In this document: one piece after another, positions 35,761 through 44,489 of the stretch
Numbering within the stretch: the first letter of the stretch is position 1
How the letters are laid out: each line of letters starts with the position of its first letter
NCBI GenBank assembly: GCA_049671745.1
Contig: JBATVL010000059.1
Span: forward strand, 1 to 64,000
DNA length: 64,000 nt
Direction: 5' to 3'
From: SNAP01 sp049671745
Lineage (GTDB): Bacteria; Bacteroidota; Bacteroidia; Bacteroidales; Marinifilaceae
Position numbers and translations under genes: made by a program
The notes under the pieces: generated by a model
Database searches by the model: none
What the model was told of the DNA's origin: nothing
The model's input: the letters and a program-made list of their open reading frames with translations, nothing else

Positions 35761-36976
35761 AAATATTGTTGAGACTGAATGTTCTGCTTTAAGTTTTGGA
35801 ATGTTTATTAGAGGTATTATTCGTTTTCTGTTTAAGAGAAAACAATTGGAAGATGATCTTGTCTCATTAGTTAAGAAATTTTTTAAAACGGAATCTCAAA
35901 TTTATTTTTTTCAAGCAGGAAGAATGGGATTATTTTCATTTTTGAAGACGTTAAATTTGAATAAAAATGATGAAGCTATTATCGTTGGATATACTTGTGT
36001 TGTTGTTCCTAATGCTTTTAAATATCTTGGAATAAAAGTTTCTTATGCAGATATAGATAAATCTAATTTATCATCATCTTTTGAAGTCTTATCTGAAATG
36101 ATTGATTGTAAAACAAAAGTATTAGTAATTCCTCATAATTTTGGTTTACCTAATAATTGCATTGATTCTATAAGAAATTATTTTCCTAATTTGATTATAA
36201 TTGAAGATTGTGCACACACTTTTGGTTCTTGTTATAATGATAATATTAAACTTGGTTTAAAAGGAGATGCTTCTTTTTTTAGTTTTGAATATAATAAACC
36301 TATAACTGTTGGTTTTGGAGGAATGTTATTAATAAATTCGGAAAAAATAAATCTTGATTTTAAGGAAAACTATGATTTAATGAAATCAACAAGTTTTTTA
36401 ATCTGTTTAAAGATTATTTTCTCTTTATTTTTACATTTAATAACAAATATAAGATATTTTACTTATCTAAAACGAATTATAGTTGGTGGTTTTAACGTGT
36501 TGGGATTCTTTTATCAAAGCAGTAAGAAGGAAATATATGGTGATATGCCTAAACATTATCCATTAAAGATGAATGTATGTTTGTATGGGATTTTAATTGA
36601 ACAATTATTATCTATTAATGAGATAATTTATAAGAAAGAATGTGTACAAGATCTTTATTATAAGTATCTTAGAGATAAAAAATCAATACAAGTTTTTAAT
36701 CCTAAAAATAAATTAATGGTTAGATATCCAATTATAATAAATGACATAAAGAATAAAGACAGTATAGTTAATTTATTTAAATTAGAAAAAATAACTGTTG
36801 GAAATTGGTTTAATGATGTAATTCATCCTAAAGGTTCATATAGGTATATGTATAATGATGGAGATTGTCCTGTTGCAGAAAATGTAGCAGATTCAATAAT
36901 TAATTTACCAATTTCAATATATTGTTCAATAAGTTCTTTGGAGAAATCTTTAATAAAAATCAATAAAAAACTATGA
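35750..36976 (+). CDS. DegT/DnrJ/EryC1-like PLP enzyme, divergent
   Basis: The 408-residue protein has the fold pattern of sugar aminotransferases: a cofactor-binding region, IIEDCAHTFGS with the PLP-contacting Asp, and SFEYNKPITVGFGGM, where Lys would form the Schiff base. It lacks the usual GxxTTGPxxxxFE N-terminal substrate motif and carries an insertion with a hydrophobic stretch at about 215-235. It may therefore be a specialised or non-canonical member. It overlaps the pyruvyltransferase-like gene and the next glycosyltransferase, so it is translated with them. Confidence 0.7.
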   Translation: MNIKNIVETECSALSFGMFIRGIIRFLFKRKQLEDDLVSLVKKFFKTESQIYFFQAGRMGLFSFLKTLNLNKNDEAIIVGYTCVVVPNAFKYLGIKVSYADIDKSNLSSSFEVLSEMIDCKTKVLVIPHNFGLPNNCIDSIRNYFPNLIIIEDCAHTFGSCYNDNIKLGLKGDASFFSFEYNKPITVGFGGMLLINSEKINLDFKENYDLMKSTSFLICLKIIFSLFLHLITNIRYFTYLKRIIVGGFNVLGFFYQSSKKEIYGDMPKHYPLKMNVCLYGILIEQLLSINEIIYKKECVQDLYYKYLRDKKSIQVFNPKNKLMVRYPIIINDIKNKDSIVNLFKLEKITVGNWFNDVIHPKGSYRYMYNDGDCPVAENVADSIINLPISIYCSISSLEKSLIKINKKL

Positions 36977-37902
36977 TTAATAATCCTCTTGTATCAGTAA
37001 TATTGCCAGTTTATAATGGTGCAGAATATTTGGCTAGAGCCATTGATTCAATACTACAGCAATCTTATGAGAATTTTGAATTAATTATTTTGAATGATGG
37101 TTCTTCTGATAATACACAAACTATAATTGAAAGTTATTCTAATAAAGACAAAAGAGTTAAGTTTGTAAATAGAAATAATAAAGGTCTTATATATACTTTA
37201 AATGAAGGATTTAGTATTGCAAGAGGAAAGTATATTGCAAGACATGATGATGATGATTATTCTTATCCAAAGCGATTTGAAAAACAAGTTGCATTTATGG
37301 AATCAAATCTAGACTATGCTTTATGCGGTACTCAGTATAATGTTGTAAGTCAAGAGTTTAAATTTATTAGAAGATACTTTTTACCAGAATCAAATGCAAA
37401 GATTAATGAATTTCTTCTTGATAGTTGTTTTGGTCATGGAACAGTAATGTTAAGAAAAACAATGATTGATGAAATGCCTTGGTATCAAAAAGATGCTTTG
37501 TATGTTGAAGATTATGAATTCTTTATAAGAATAGCCAAGAAATATAAAGTGCACAATATTCCAGAAGTATTGTATGATTGGACTTTTAGAAAAGCAAGTG
37601 TTTCTATGGCTAATTTTGAGAAACATGAGTATCATATGAAATGTGTACAATACGCTTACTGTAATAATGTAGATTTGAAGGATGCTGTTGTTGATAAAGA
37701 AGATAATAAAATTTTGAAAAGAAAAATTTCTAATAAGATGGGAGACGTTTATGTCTTAAATGATGAAAAAATTAAGGCATTTAAATGTTATTTTAAATAT
37801 TTTTCTTTGAAAAACCTTTTAAAAATATTTATTCTGATTATCGGTCGTTTTTTTTGGATAAAAGTCCTAGAAGTAAAACAAAGAAGAAGATATGTTGAAT
37901 AA
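36973..37902 (+). CDS. Family 2 glycosyltransferase
   Basis: A 309-residue GT-A fold enzyme. The N-terminal SVILPVYNGAEYLARAIDSILQQSY and LNDGSSDNTQ are the nucleotide-sugar binding segments, and RHDDDD is the metal-binding acidic motif. GHGTVMLRK and the EDYEFFIRIAKKY motif complete a GT2 of the kind that builds capsule repeats. Start and stop overlap neighbours by 4 and 11 bases. Donor and acceptor are unknown. Confidence 0.88.
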   Translation: MINNPLVSVILPVYNGAEYLARAIDSILQQSYENFELIILNDGSSDNTQTIIESYSNKDKRVKFVNRNNKGLIYTLNEGFSIARGKYIARHDDDDYSYPKRFEKQVAFMESNLDYALCGTQYNVVSQEFKFIRRYFLPESNAKINEFLLDSCFGHGTVMLRKTMIDEMPWYQKDALYVEDYEFFIRIAKKYKVHNIPEVLYDWTFRKASVSMANFEKHEYHMKCVQYAYCNNVDLKDAVVDKEDNKILKRKISNKMGDVYVLNDEKIKAFKCYFKYFSLKNLLKIFILIIGRFFWIKVLEVKQRRRYVE

Positions 37903-38815
37903 ATTAAAATATGGCTTTGAAAGATTAGTGGAAGAATTTCTTGGTAAAGAGGACTATTGGCATATTCAATTTTATCCTATTCCAATGAAGGAAGTTATTC
38001 ATAACAATAGATACTATTTAGACGTTGCAGCAAAATCAAATTATCCATTTGAAAAATTAAATGGAATTCCTCTTGTTGCTATTAATGATAGGAAATGTTA
38101 TTTTGTAATTACTATCTTGTTATATGGTTTAGGTTTAATAGACCAATATTTAATATCTAATAAGGAAATATGTAAAAAAGACATACTTACTGTTTATGAT
38201 TGGTTAATAAGTAATCAAACGCCAGAAGGTGCATGGGAGATTTTTTTTGAAGATAGTACTTATGGTTTAAAATCTGGATGGGTTTCTGGGATGGCTCAAG
38301 GATTAGCGTTATCATTCTTAATACGATGTTCTAAACTTGGTTTTGTAGATGAAAGGAAATCAGTTGTTATTATTGAACTTACAAAAGAATTTATGTTATC
38401 TTCCAGAATTTTAAATTTAACTAAAACAGGTCGAATTATTGAAGAGTATGAAGGTACAAATACAAACGTTTTAAATGGATTTATATTTGCTTTATATGGT
38501 TTATATGATTATGGATTGTTTGTTAATGATATGAGTTTGTTTAATGAATTTGAAAAAACACTTTGTTCAAATTTAGAGAATTATAGAATCTTGCTATGGT
38601 CTACTTACGATTCAAAGCATACGATTTCCAGTAGATACTATCATAATTTACATATTAATATGATGAAGAGTTTGTCTGATATTACTAATAAAACGATTTA
38701 TTTGAGATATGCAAAAGTATGGAAGCTGGGAGATAAAATATTTCCAATCTTTGTTGTATCTAAAGGAATACAAAAGCTTTTTGCATTAAATAAAATAGAT
38801 ACTCTGGACAAATAA
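37892..38815 (+). CDS. D-glucuronyl C5-epimerase-like protein
   Basis: This 307-residue protein matches the C-terminal catalytic domain of glucuronyl C5-epimerases, the enzymes that turn D-glucuronate into L-iduronate in heparan-type polymers. Visible hallmarks are SGWVSGMAQG (128-137), EYEGTNTNVLNGFIFALYGLYDY (from 185) and SRYYHNLHI (about 247-255). These preserve the tyrosines and histidine that line the family's active-site cleft. No signal peptide is seen, which is unusual for an enzyme acting on polymer and suggests action on lipid-linked intermediates in the cytoplasm. It sits between a GT2 and the Wzy-like gene, with Ugd upstream. Confidence 0.75.
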   Translation: MLNKLKYGFERLVEEFLGKEDYWHIQFYPIPMKEVIHNNRYYLDVAAKSNYPFEKLNGIPLVAINDRKCYFVITILLYGLGLIDQYLISNKEICKKDILTVYDWLISNQTPEGAWEIFFEDSTYGLKSGWVSGMAQGLALSFLIRCSKLGFVDERKSVVIIELTKEFMLSSRILNLTKTGRIIEEYEGTNTNVLNGFIFALYGLYDYGLFVNDMSLFNEFEKTLCSNLENYRILLWSTYDSKHTISSRYYHNLHINMMKSLSDITNKTIYLRYAKVWKLGDKIFPIFVVSKGIQKLFALNKIDTLDK

Positions 38816-38819
38816 TCAA

Positions 38820-40046
38820 ATGAAAAATCTTTTATTATTTATATATCTTTTAATTGCTTTTATTTTTCCTAGTACTGGAGGTATGAATATTCTTGATATA
38901 GTTAATTTATTCATTTCGATATTTGTTCTTTTAGACAAGAAAATGATTAAGAATTATAAAACTGAAGTATATTTTTTAGTTTTTTTATCTTTCTTTTCAT
39001 TTATACTATTGTGCATTGATTTTATTTTTAATAATAATGAGTGTTCTGTATATTATCAATATAGAATGTTTAGATTATTTTCAGTTTTTCTTACAAGTAT
39101 ATTTATTGTGAAGTCTTCAAAGGATAATAAAGAATATTTATTATCTAAAGGAATACCTTATGTTTTTGTTGTGCATGCAATTATTATAATATCTCAATAT
39201 TTCAATATATTTGGATGTAAAAAATATATTTTAGCTCTTACTACAGCTACAAAAGATATTGATGCGCTTTCTGAGACTGGAGAGATGATGTACCGAGTTT
39301 CTGGTTTTTTTGGAGGGTTTGATAGTGCTAATATTTTTTCTTCTTTGGGTGTTCTTTTTTTAGTTTTTAGTAATAGACTTAGTAAACTATTTAAAATAAT
39401 AGGTATTTTTCTTTTGCTTGTTTCGATGTTTATGTCTGCTCGAATAGGCTTCTATGCTCTTATTATTGTATTTATCATGTTTAATTTATATAAAACATTA
39501 TCAGACTATAGATTGTTTGTTAAAAAGATAATAATGATGTTTTTGGTATGTGGATTGATAGTTGGTTTAGCTTACTATATTTCAGGCATGCAATCTAAAA
39601 ATATACTATATTATTCATTGAATCGATTTACAGAACCTGTTAGAAACTTAATTGAAAATGGTGAATTTAAATCAAGTAGTTCAAATACTTTATTTAAATA
39701 CCATTACCATTTACCTGAGAATTTAAGAGTTCTTTTTATGGGACATACTTTTAGATCTCATCAAATGGGAAATTTTTTCTTTAGATCTGATGTCGAGATT
39801 ATTAAAATGATTTATGGAAATGGAATTATTTTTACAATTTTATTTTATGTATTTATTCTGTATATGTTTATTAATAATTTTATAAAGAATAAGATAAAGG
39901 AATCGATGTTATATACTTTATCATTGATTTTGTTATTTATAGGTATTTTTAAGGGAGAGTATATGTTGTGTCTTCATATAATTAATTATTATATATTGTT
40001 GTATGTTATTGTTAAAGAAAAATATTATGAATTTGAAAAAGAGTAG
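38820..40046 (+). CDS. wzy: Wzy-like O-antigen/capsule polymerase
   Basis: The protein has 408 residues, about ten hydrophobic helices, and a periplasmic loop before the last helices (roughly 265-320: KSSSSNTLFKYHYHLPENLR). This is the general topology of Wzy polymerases, whose sequences are hardly conserved. FGGFDSANIFSSLGVLFLVFSNRL and the MSARIGFYAL segment resemble O-antigen ligase/polymerase families. Its place after Wzx and among glycosyltransferases supports the role. Base composition is among the most AT-rich here. Confidence 0.75.
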   Translation: MKNLLLFIYLLIAFIFPSTGGMNILDIVNLFISIFVLLDKKMIKNYKTEVYFLVFLSFFSFILLCIDFIFNNNECSVYYQYRMFRLFSVFLTSIFIVKSSKDNKEYLLSKGIPYVFVVHAIIIISQYFNIFGCKKYILALTTATKDIDALSETGEMMYRVSGFFGGFDSANIFSSLGVLFLVFSNRLSKLFKIIGIFLLLVSMFMSARIGFYALIIVFIMFNLYKTLSDYRLFVKKIIMMFLVCGLIVGLAYYISGMQSKNILYYSLNRFTEPVRNLIENGEFKSSSSNTLFKYHYHLPENLRVLFMGHTFRSHQMGNFFFRSDVEIIKMIYGNGIIFTILFYVFILYMFINNFIKNKIKESMLYTLSLILLFIGIFKGEYMLCLHIINYYILLYVIVKEKYYEFEKE

Positions 40047-41658
40047 ATTTATTCAATATGTTCTATTATATACCTTACTTTTGGTTGTATTGTCAATGTA
40101 TGATGGTATTAATTTTTATAATTTAAAAGAAAAGTTATGGTTAAATAATCCAATAAATACAATTGTTTTTTTAACAGCATATCTAGGGAGTATTTTTTTT
40201 CTACTTCTTTCAATTGTTAATAAGAGTAAGGTTGTTAGATATATATCATATACTCTACTATTCTTATTTTTATCTTTATCATTATCTTATACATTTATTA
40301 ATAATTATGGATTTGGTCGTATTGAGGCTGAGACGTTTTTAAATGAAATTCTGTTTGCTTCTGAGGCTGTGTCTACATATTTTTGGAGCGGAGTTTGTGC
40401 TACAGGCATTTCAGTTTTGTTTATTGTATTCTTGATGTTTGTTAATAGCAAAATAAAGAAAACTAATACTAATTATTTAGTTGTAATTATTTTTGTAATA
40501 GTTTGCGTCTATCATCTTTTCTCTAATACTGGCGCTATTGCTCAGAGATTTTGTGTCTTTTTAAAAGTACCTAGTTCTATTTATTATGCATCTCATAATG
40601 ATCTATATAAAGGAGAAAGGAATAATGTAGATCTTTCGAATAATGATATAATGTCTAAGAATATTTTATTTATAGTAGATGAAAGCATAAGAGGTGATAA
40701 ATTATCTATTAATAATGATGATTTAACAATAACACCATTTTTAAAAAAAATTAAAGATCAAATTATAAATTATAATATTGCTTGCAGCTCTACTAATAAA
40801 AGTGCTACATCTAATCTTGTTCTGCAGGTTGGAATAAAGGATTCTTTGCCTAATAGAAAGCAGGAATTATTAAAAACTCCAAATATTTTTCAATACGCTA
40901 AGAAATCAGGATATAGAACTATATTTATTAATTCTCAGGAAAGTAGACAACAAAATTACGGAACTAAGTATGATAATAAATATATTGATAGCATTATATT
41001 TGTTAATAAGACTTTCAATGATATAAAGAAGTTTCAAAGAGATTTTTACGCTTTAGATTGTATAAAGAATTTATTTAATGATAGTATTCCAACTTTTATT
41101 TATTTTAATAAATATGGTTCTCATTTTAATTATGAAACATGTTATCCGAAATCTGAAGTTATATATTCTCCAGTTATGAAATTAGGTGAATTCACCGATG
41201 ATAAAGTAAAAATGGAAAATAGCTATTATAATGCTATTCATTGGAGTGTTGATAAATTTTTTGAAAAATTAATTTCTTATAATATTCAAAACAATTCGAC
41301 TATTGTTTATACATCTGATCATGGACAAAATTTGTTAGATGATCCGAATGTTAAAGGTACACATTGTAATGTTTTTAATGCAGTAAAATATGAAGGTAAT
41401 GTTCCAATGTTTATAATAGAGAGAGATTCTATTATTTCAAATAAACTAAATAGTGTTCTTTTGGATAATATAAATAATGTACAGCATAAGAATATTTTTC
41501 CGACAATGCTTATTCTTATGGGATATAAAAAGGAGGATGTAGAGAATATTTATGGTAAATCATTATTTTCTTCTATTAATAGGCAAAGGAGAACGTTTTT
41601 ATCTGGTGATATATTTGGGAAGTCAGAGTTGTTTAAGATAAATACATTTAAGAAGTAA
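40027..41658 (+). CDS. Alkaline-phosphatase-fold membrane transferase (phosphoethanolamine transferase/sulfatase-like)
   Basis: About 543 residues from the chosen ATG; an upstream TTG would add eight. Five hydrophobic helices fill the first 165 residues. A soluble domain with the EptA/LTA-synthase fold follows: ILFIVDESIRGD (metal-binding), ACSSTNKSATSNL (presumed nucleophile Ser/Thr), KKSGYRTIFINSQ, and YTSDHGQNL (metal-binding Asp-His). Known relatives move phosphoethanolamine or phosphoglycerol from lipids to glycans. In this locus it could decorate the polysaccharide or its carrier. Direct use of phosphonate is conceivable but unproven. It overlaps the wzy-like gene by 20 bases. Confidence 0.75.
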   Translation: MNLKKSRFIQYVLLYTLLLVVLSMYDGINFYNLKEKLWLNNPINTIVFLTAYLGSIFFLLLSIVNKSKVVRYISYTLLFLFLSLSLSYTFINNYGFGRIEAETFLNEILFASEAVSTYFWSGVCATGISVLFIVFLMFVNSKIKKTNTNYLVVIIFVIVCVYHLFSNTGAIAQRFCVFLKVPSSIYYASHNDLYKGERNNVDLSNNDIMSKNILFIVDESIRGDKLSINNDDLTITPFLKKIKDQIINYNIACSSTNKSATSNLVLQVGIKDSLPNRKQELLKTPNIFQYAKKSGYRTIFINSQESRQQNYGTKYDNKYIDSIIFVNKTFNDIKKFQRDFYALDCIKNLFNDSIPTFIYFNKYGSHFNYETCYPKSEVIYSPVMKLGEFTDDKVKMENSYYNAIHWSVDKFFEKLISYNIQNNSTIVYTSDHGQNLLDDPNVKGTHCNVFNAVKYEGNVPMFIIERDSIISNKLNSVLLDNINNVQHKNIFPTMLILMGYKKEDVENIYGKSLFSSINRQRRTFLSGDIFGKSELFKINTFKK

Positions 41659-41659
41659 A

Positions 41660-42721
41660 ATGGATAAACAAAAATATTTATTATTTGGTGATGCTGCATA
41701 TCCACATATCTATAAGTGGTATAAAGAATTAAATAAGCAGTTTGATGTGCATGTTGTTACTTTTGCGAATCAAGAAAAAATTGGATTTGAATATGAGAAT
41801 TTAATATGTATTTCAAGAGAAGTTAATGCAAAAGGAAGTAATATAGCTTTGTTGTTTTCTTTATTCAGAGTATTTAAGTTGATACGTCTAATAAAGCCTA
41901 AGTACGTTAATGCCCATTATGCTACTAGTTATGGTTTTATTGCTGCAATTATTTCTTGTTTTTTGAAATTTAAGTTAATTATTTCAACCTGGGGTACGGA
42001 TATCCTTGTTACTCCATATAAAAATGTTGCTTATAAGACTATTACTAGGTTTACTTTAAATAAAGCAAATATAGTTACTTCTGATAGTGATTTTATGTCA
42101 AATCATATAGCGAAACTTTCTAGAAAATCTGTTGATCAAATATTAACGTTTCCTATGGGAATTGAAAAAAATGAGATTCCTAAAGAAGTTGTTAATAAAT
42201 CTAAGAAAACATTTTTAAGCCTTAGAACTTTAAATGAAAATTCAAATGTAGACATTATAATACAGGCTTTTTCTATTATGACTAAAGAGTGTCCAGATGT
42301 TGAATTAGTAATTGCTCATAAAGGTTCAGAAGAAGCTAAGTTAAAAGAACTTTCAAAAGGACTAAATATTAGATTTGTTGGTTTTCTCAATAGAGAAGAG
42401 TTGATTCAGATAATGTCTGAGGCTAAATTCTATTTATCTATTCCAACAAGTGATTCTATTTCTGTATCATTAATAGAAACAATGGCTTATGGTTGTATAC
42501 CTATTTTATCTAATATTGCAGCAAATAGAGAGGTTATTAATAATAGTAATGGATTGATTTCTGAATTAAAGGTTAACGATTTAGTATTAGTAATGAAAGA
42601 AGCTTATGAAATGTTAGACAAAGATTCTGATAAAATTCGGATGATAAATTATGAGTTAATAAAGAATAAGTATGTTTGGGAAAATAATATAAAAAAATAT
42701 ATAGATGAGGTTAAAATATAA
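41660..42721 (+). CDS. Family 4 glycosyltransferase
   Basis: A 353-residue GT-B fold enzyme. The N-terminal half has a Rossmann-like region and the ISTWGTDILV segment often seen in GT4 capsule enzymes. The C-terminal half has FLSLRTLNENSNVDIIIQAF and the donor-binding TSDSISVSLIETMAYGCIPI motif with the conserved glutamate. It probably adds one sugar of the repeat with retention of configuration. Its final 17 bases overlap the next gene. Confidence 0.85.
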   Translation: MDKQKYLLFGDAAYPHIYKWYKELNKQFDVHVVTFANQEKIGFEYENLICISREVNAKGSNIALLFSLFRVFKLIRLIKPKYVNAHYATSYGFIAAIISCFLKFKLIISTWGTDILVTPYKNVAYKTITRFTLNKANIVTSDSDFMSNHIAKLSRKSVDQILTFPMGIEKNEIPKEVVNKSKKTFLSLRTLNENSNVDIIIQAFSIMTKECPDVELVIAHKGSEEAKLKELSKGLNIRFVGFLNREELIQIMSEAKFYLSIPTSDSISVSLIETMAYGCIPILSNIAANREVINNSNGLISELKVNDLVLVMKEAYEMLDKDSDKIRMINYELIKNKYVWENNIKKYIDEVKI

Positions 42722-44429
42722 TTTCTGTATTGAAATAATTTTATTATTAATGTTAATCTCTTGTGAAAGAGAAGATGTGGTAATAGGTAATAAACAAATT
42801 GTTATAAATTTAGAGAAAACATCTTTTAGTTTTAATCAAAATTCAAACTTGTTGAGTATAAGGCAAACTAGTCCTGTAGATAGATTACTTGCAACGATAA
42901 GTGTGGAGGATCAGTTTGTTGAATCAAAGAAAATTGCTGATAAGGTTAAGGGAGATTACTATAAAATTATTTGTAAGGATGGTTTTATAAATTTATGGCA
43001 TGATGGTTTTTTTGAAATTAATGATGTTAAATACACTTTTGATTTAAATAAAAATCTTAAAGAAAATTATATAGGTTTAGCTCCTTTATGGGGAGGTTGG
43101 TATCAAAATTGGGCTGACGGTGGAGTGCTTTATAATGATAGAGATGGTGGAATTATTGAGTATCCTAAATTTGATGGAAAAAAATCCTTTGGAGTTTTTC
43201 CTAACAAGAATTTTGATATGAAATTTTATAAGGAAGCAAAATTCTATAGAATAGATGATCTTTCAGAAAGTCTGGATAATTTGAAAAAAGTTAAAAATCT
43301 TGGATATTCTTGGGTTATTGTTTGGGGTAAATTCCTGTGGGAGGATTATTATCCAAATTTAAATTCTGATTTTTATTCTAAACATGAAGATGAAATAAAA
43401 TCATTAATTGATAAATGTCATAAGGCAGGTCTTAAGATAATGGGATATACCTATCATACTGATGCTATGAGTAAATATTCTATTGATAAAAATATTGAAG
43501 TTCTTTCTAGTATAAATGATAAATACAATTTTGATGGATATTATTTTGATGGAACAGCATGGGGAGAGAATCATAATTGTCAATTAAATGATAAATGGAG
43601 ATATTTCGTTAGAAAATTACGTTCTACTTTTAGTGAAAAGAGATTAATCCTTCATGATTCTTATATATTTGATCCTATTACTACTTCATATTTTGATGGT
43701 GTTGTTAGGGGGGAACATGTTAGAGAACCATTTGATAATGTTAAAGAAATGATGGTTAATGAGATAAATAAATCTAATACTATCGTTTGGTGGATAGAAG
43801 AATCATTGGATGGACCTAGAATGGAAATTGCTGACAAATTAATTGATTTAAAAGCAAATATGTATTGGCACGTAAATTTCTATAATCAGCCTTTGATGTT
43901 AAATTATTTTTATCCAAAACATATGTTAAAATATTTTAATATTAATAATGAAGAAAAGGACCAACTAAAAAATATAATTAGTAACTATGTTGATTCTGTA
44001 AATGAAAATATAGAAATTGGAAAGTTGAATAATTTTATTCCATTAAAAGCACTTACAGAAACTCATAGACATAAACAATATGCACAATTTGTTGATAATC
44101 CGCAAAAAGCTATTGATGGAAATTTAAACACTGGTTACTGGTTGGCAAAAGATAATGAAGATTTTATTGTTGATTTAGGTTCAATAAAAAGTGTATCTAG
44201 ATTATTTTATTCTAATTTTGCTAAGGACAAGTATCAGAAAAGTTTTGAAATATATTGTTCTAATGATAATTTAAATTGGAATTCTATTGTTGTAAAAAAT
44301 AATTTACTATCAACTTTTAGTGATTATATAGTTGTTAATAAATCTTTCAGATACCTGAAGATTTCCAATATTATAGATAATAATAATAATAATATCCCAT
44401 ATCTAACTGAAATAGCCTGTTTTAAATAG
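42705..44429 (+). CDS. Putative glycoside-hydrolase-like lipoprotein with C-terminal discoidin (F5/8C) domain
   Basis: The 574-residue protein has a lipoprotein signal with lipobox LISC at Cys20. A beta-rich N-terminal region leads into a TIM-barrel-like domain (about 180-400) with FYRIDDLSESLDNLKKVKNLGYSWVIVWG, KCHKAGLKIMGYTYHTDAM and the strand FDGYYFDGTAWGE, which carries acidic residues at the place expected for a glycosidase nucleophile. RGEHVREP and WWIEESLDG provide further candidate acids. The last 140 residues match an F5/8 type C carbohydrate-binding domain (DNPQKAIDGNLNTGYW). No CAZy family is confidently recognised. Co-translation with capsule enzymes suggests it processes or edits the polymer. 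Confidence 0.65.
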   Translation: MRLKYNFCIEIILLLMLISCEREDVVIGNKQIVINLEKTSFSFNQNSNLLSIRQTSPVDRLLATISVEDQFVESKKIADKVKGDYYKIICKDGFINLWHDGFFEINDVKYTFDLNKNLKENYIGLAPLWGGWYQNWADGGVLYNDRDGGIIEYPKFDGKKSFGVFPNKNFDMKFYKEAKFYRIDDLSESLDNLKKVKNLGYSWVIVWGKFLWEDYYPNLNSDFYSKHEDEIKSLIDKCHKAGLKIMGYTYHTDAMSKYSIDKNIEVLSSINDKYNFDGYYFDGTAWGENHNCQLNDKWRYFVRKLRSTFSEKRLILHDSYIFDPITTSYFDGVVRGEHVREPFDNVKEMMVNEINKSNTIVWWIEESLDGPRMEIADKLIDLKANMYWHVNFYNQPLMLNYFYPKHMLKYFNINNEEKDQLKNIISNYVDSVNENIEIGKLNNFIPLKALTETHRHKQYAQFVDNPQKAIDGNLNTGYWLAKDNEDFIVDLGSIKSVSRLFYSNFAKDKYQKSFEIYCSNDNLNWNSIVVKNNLLSTFSDYIVVNKSFRYLKISNIIDNNNNNIPYLTEIACFK

Positions 44430-44489
44430 TTTGATATATGACAAACTGTTTTAATAAAGGAATGGGTTTAGTAGGATTAAAATAATTTT

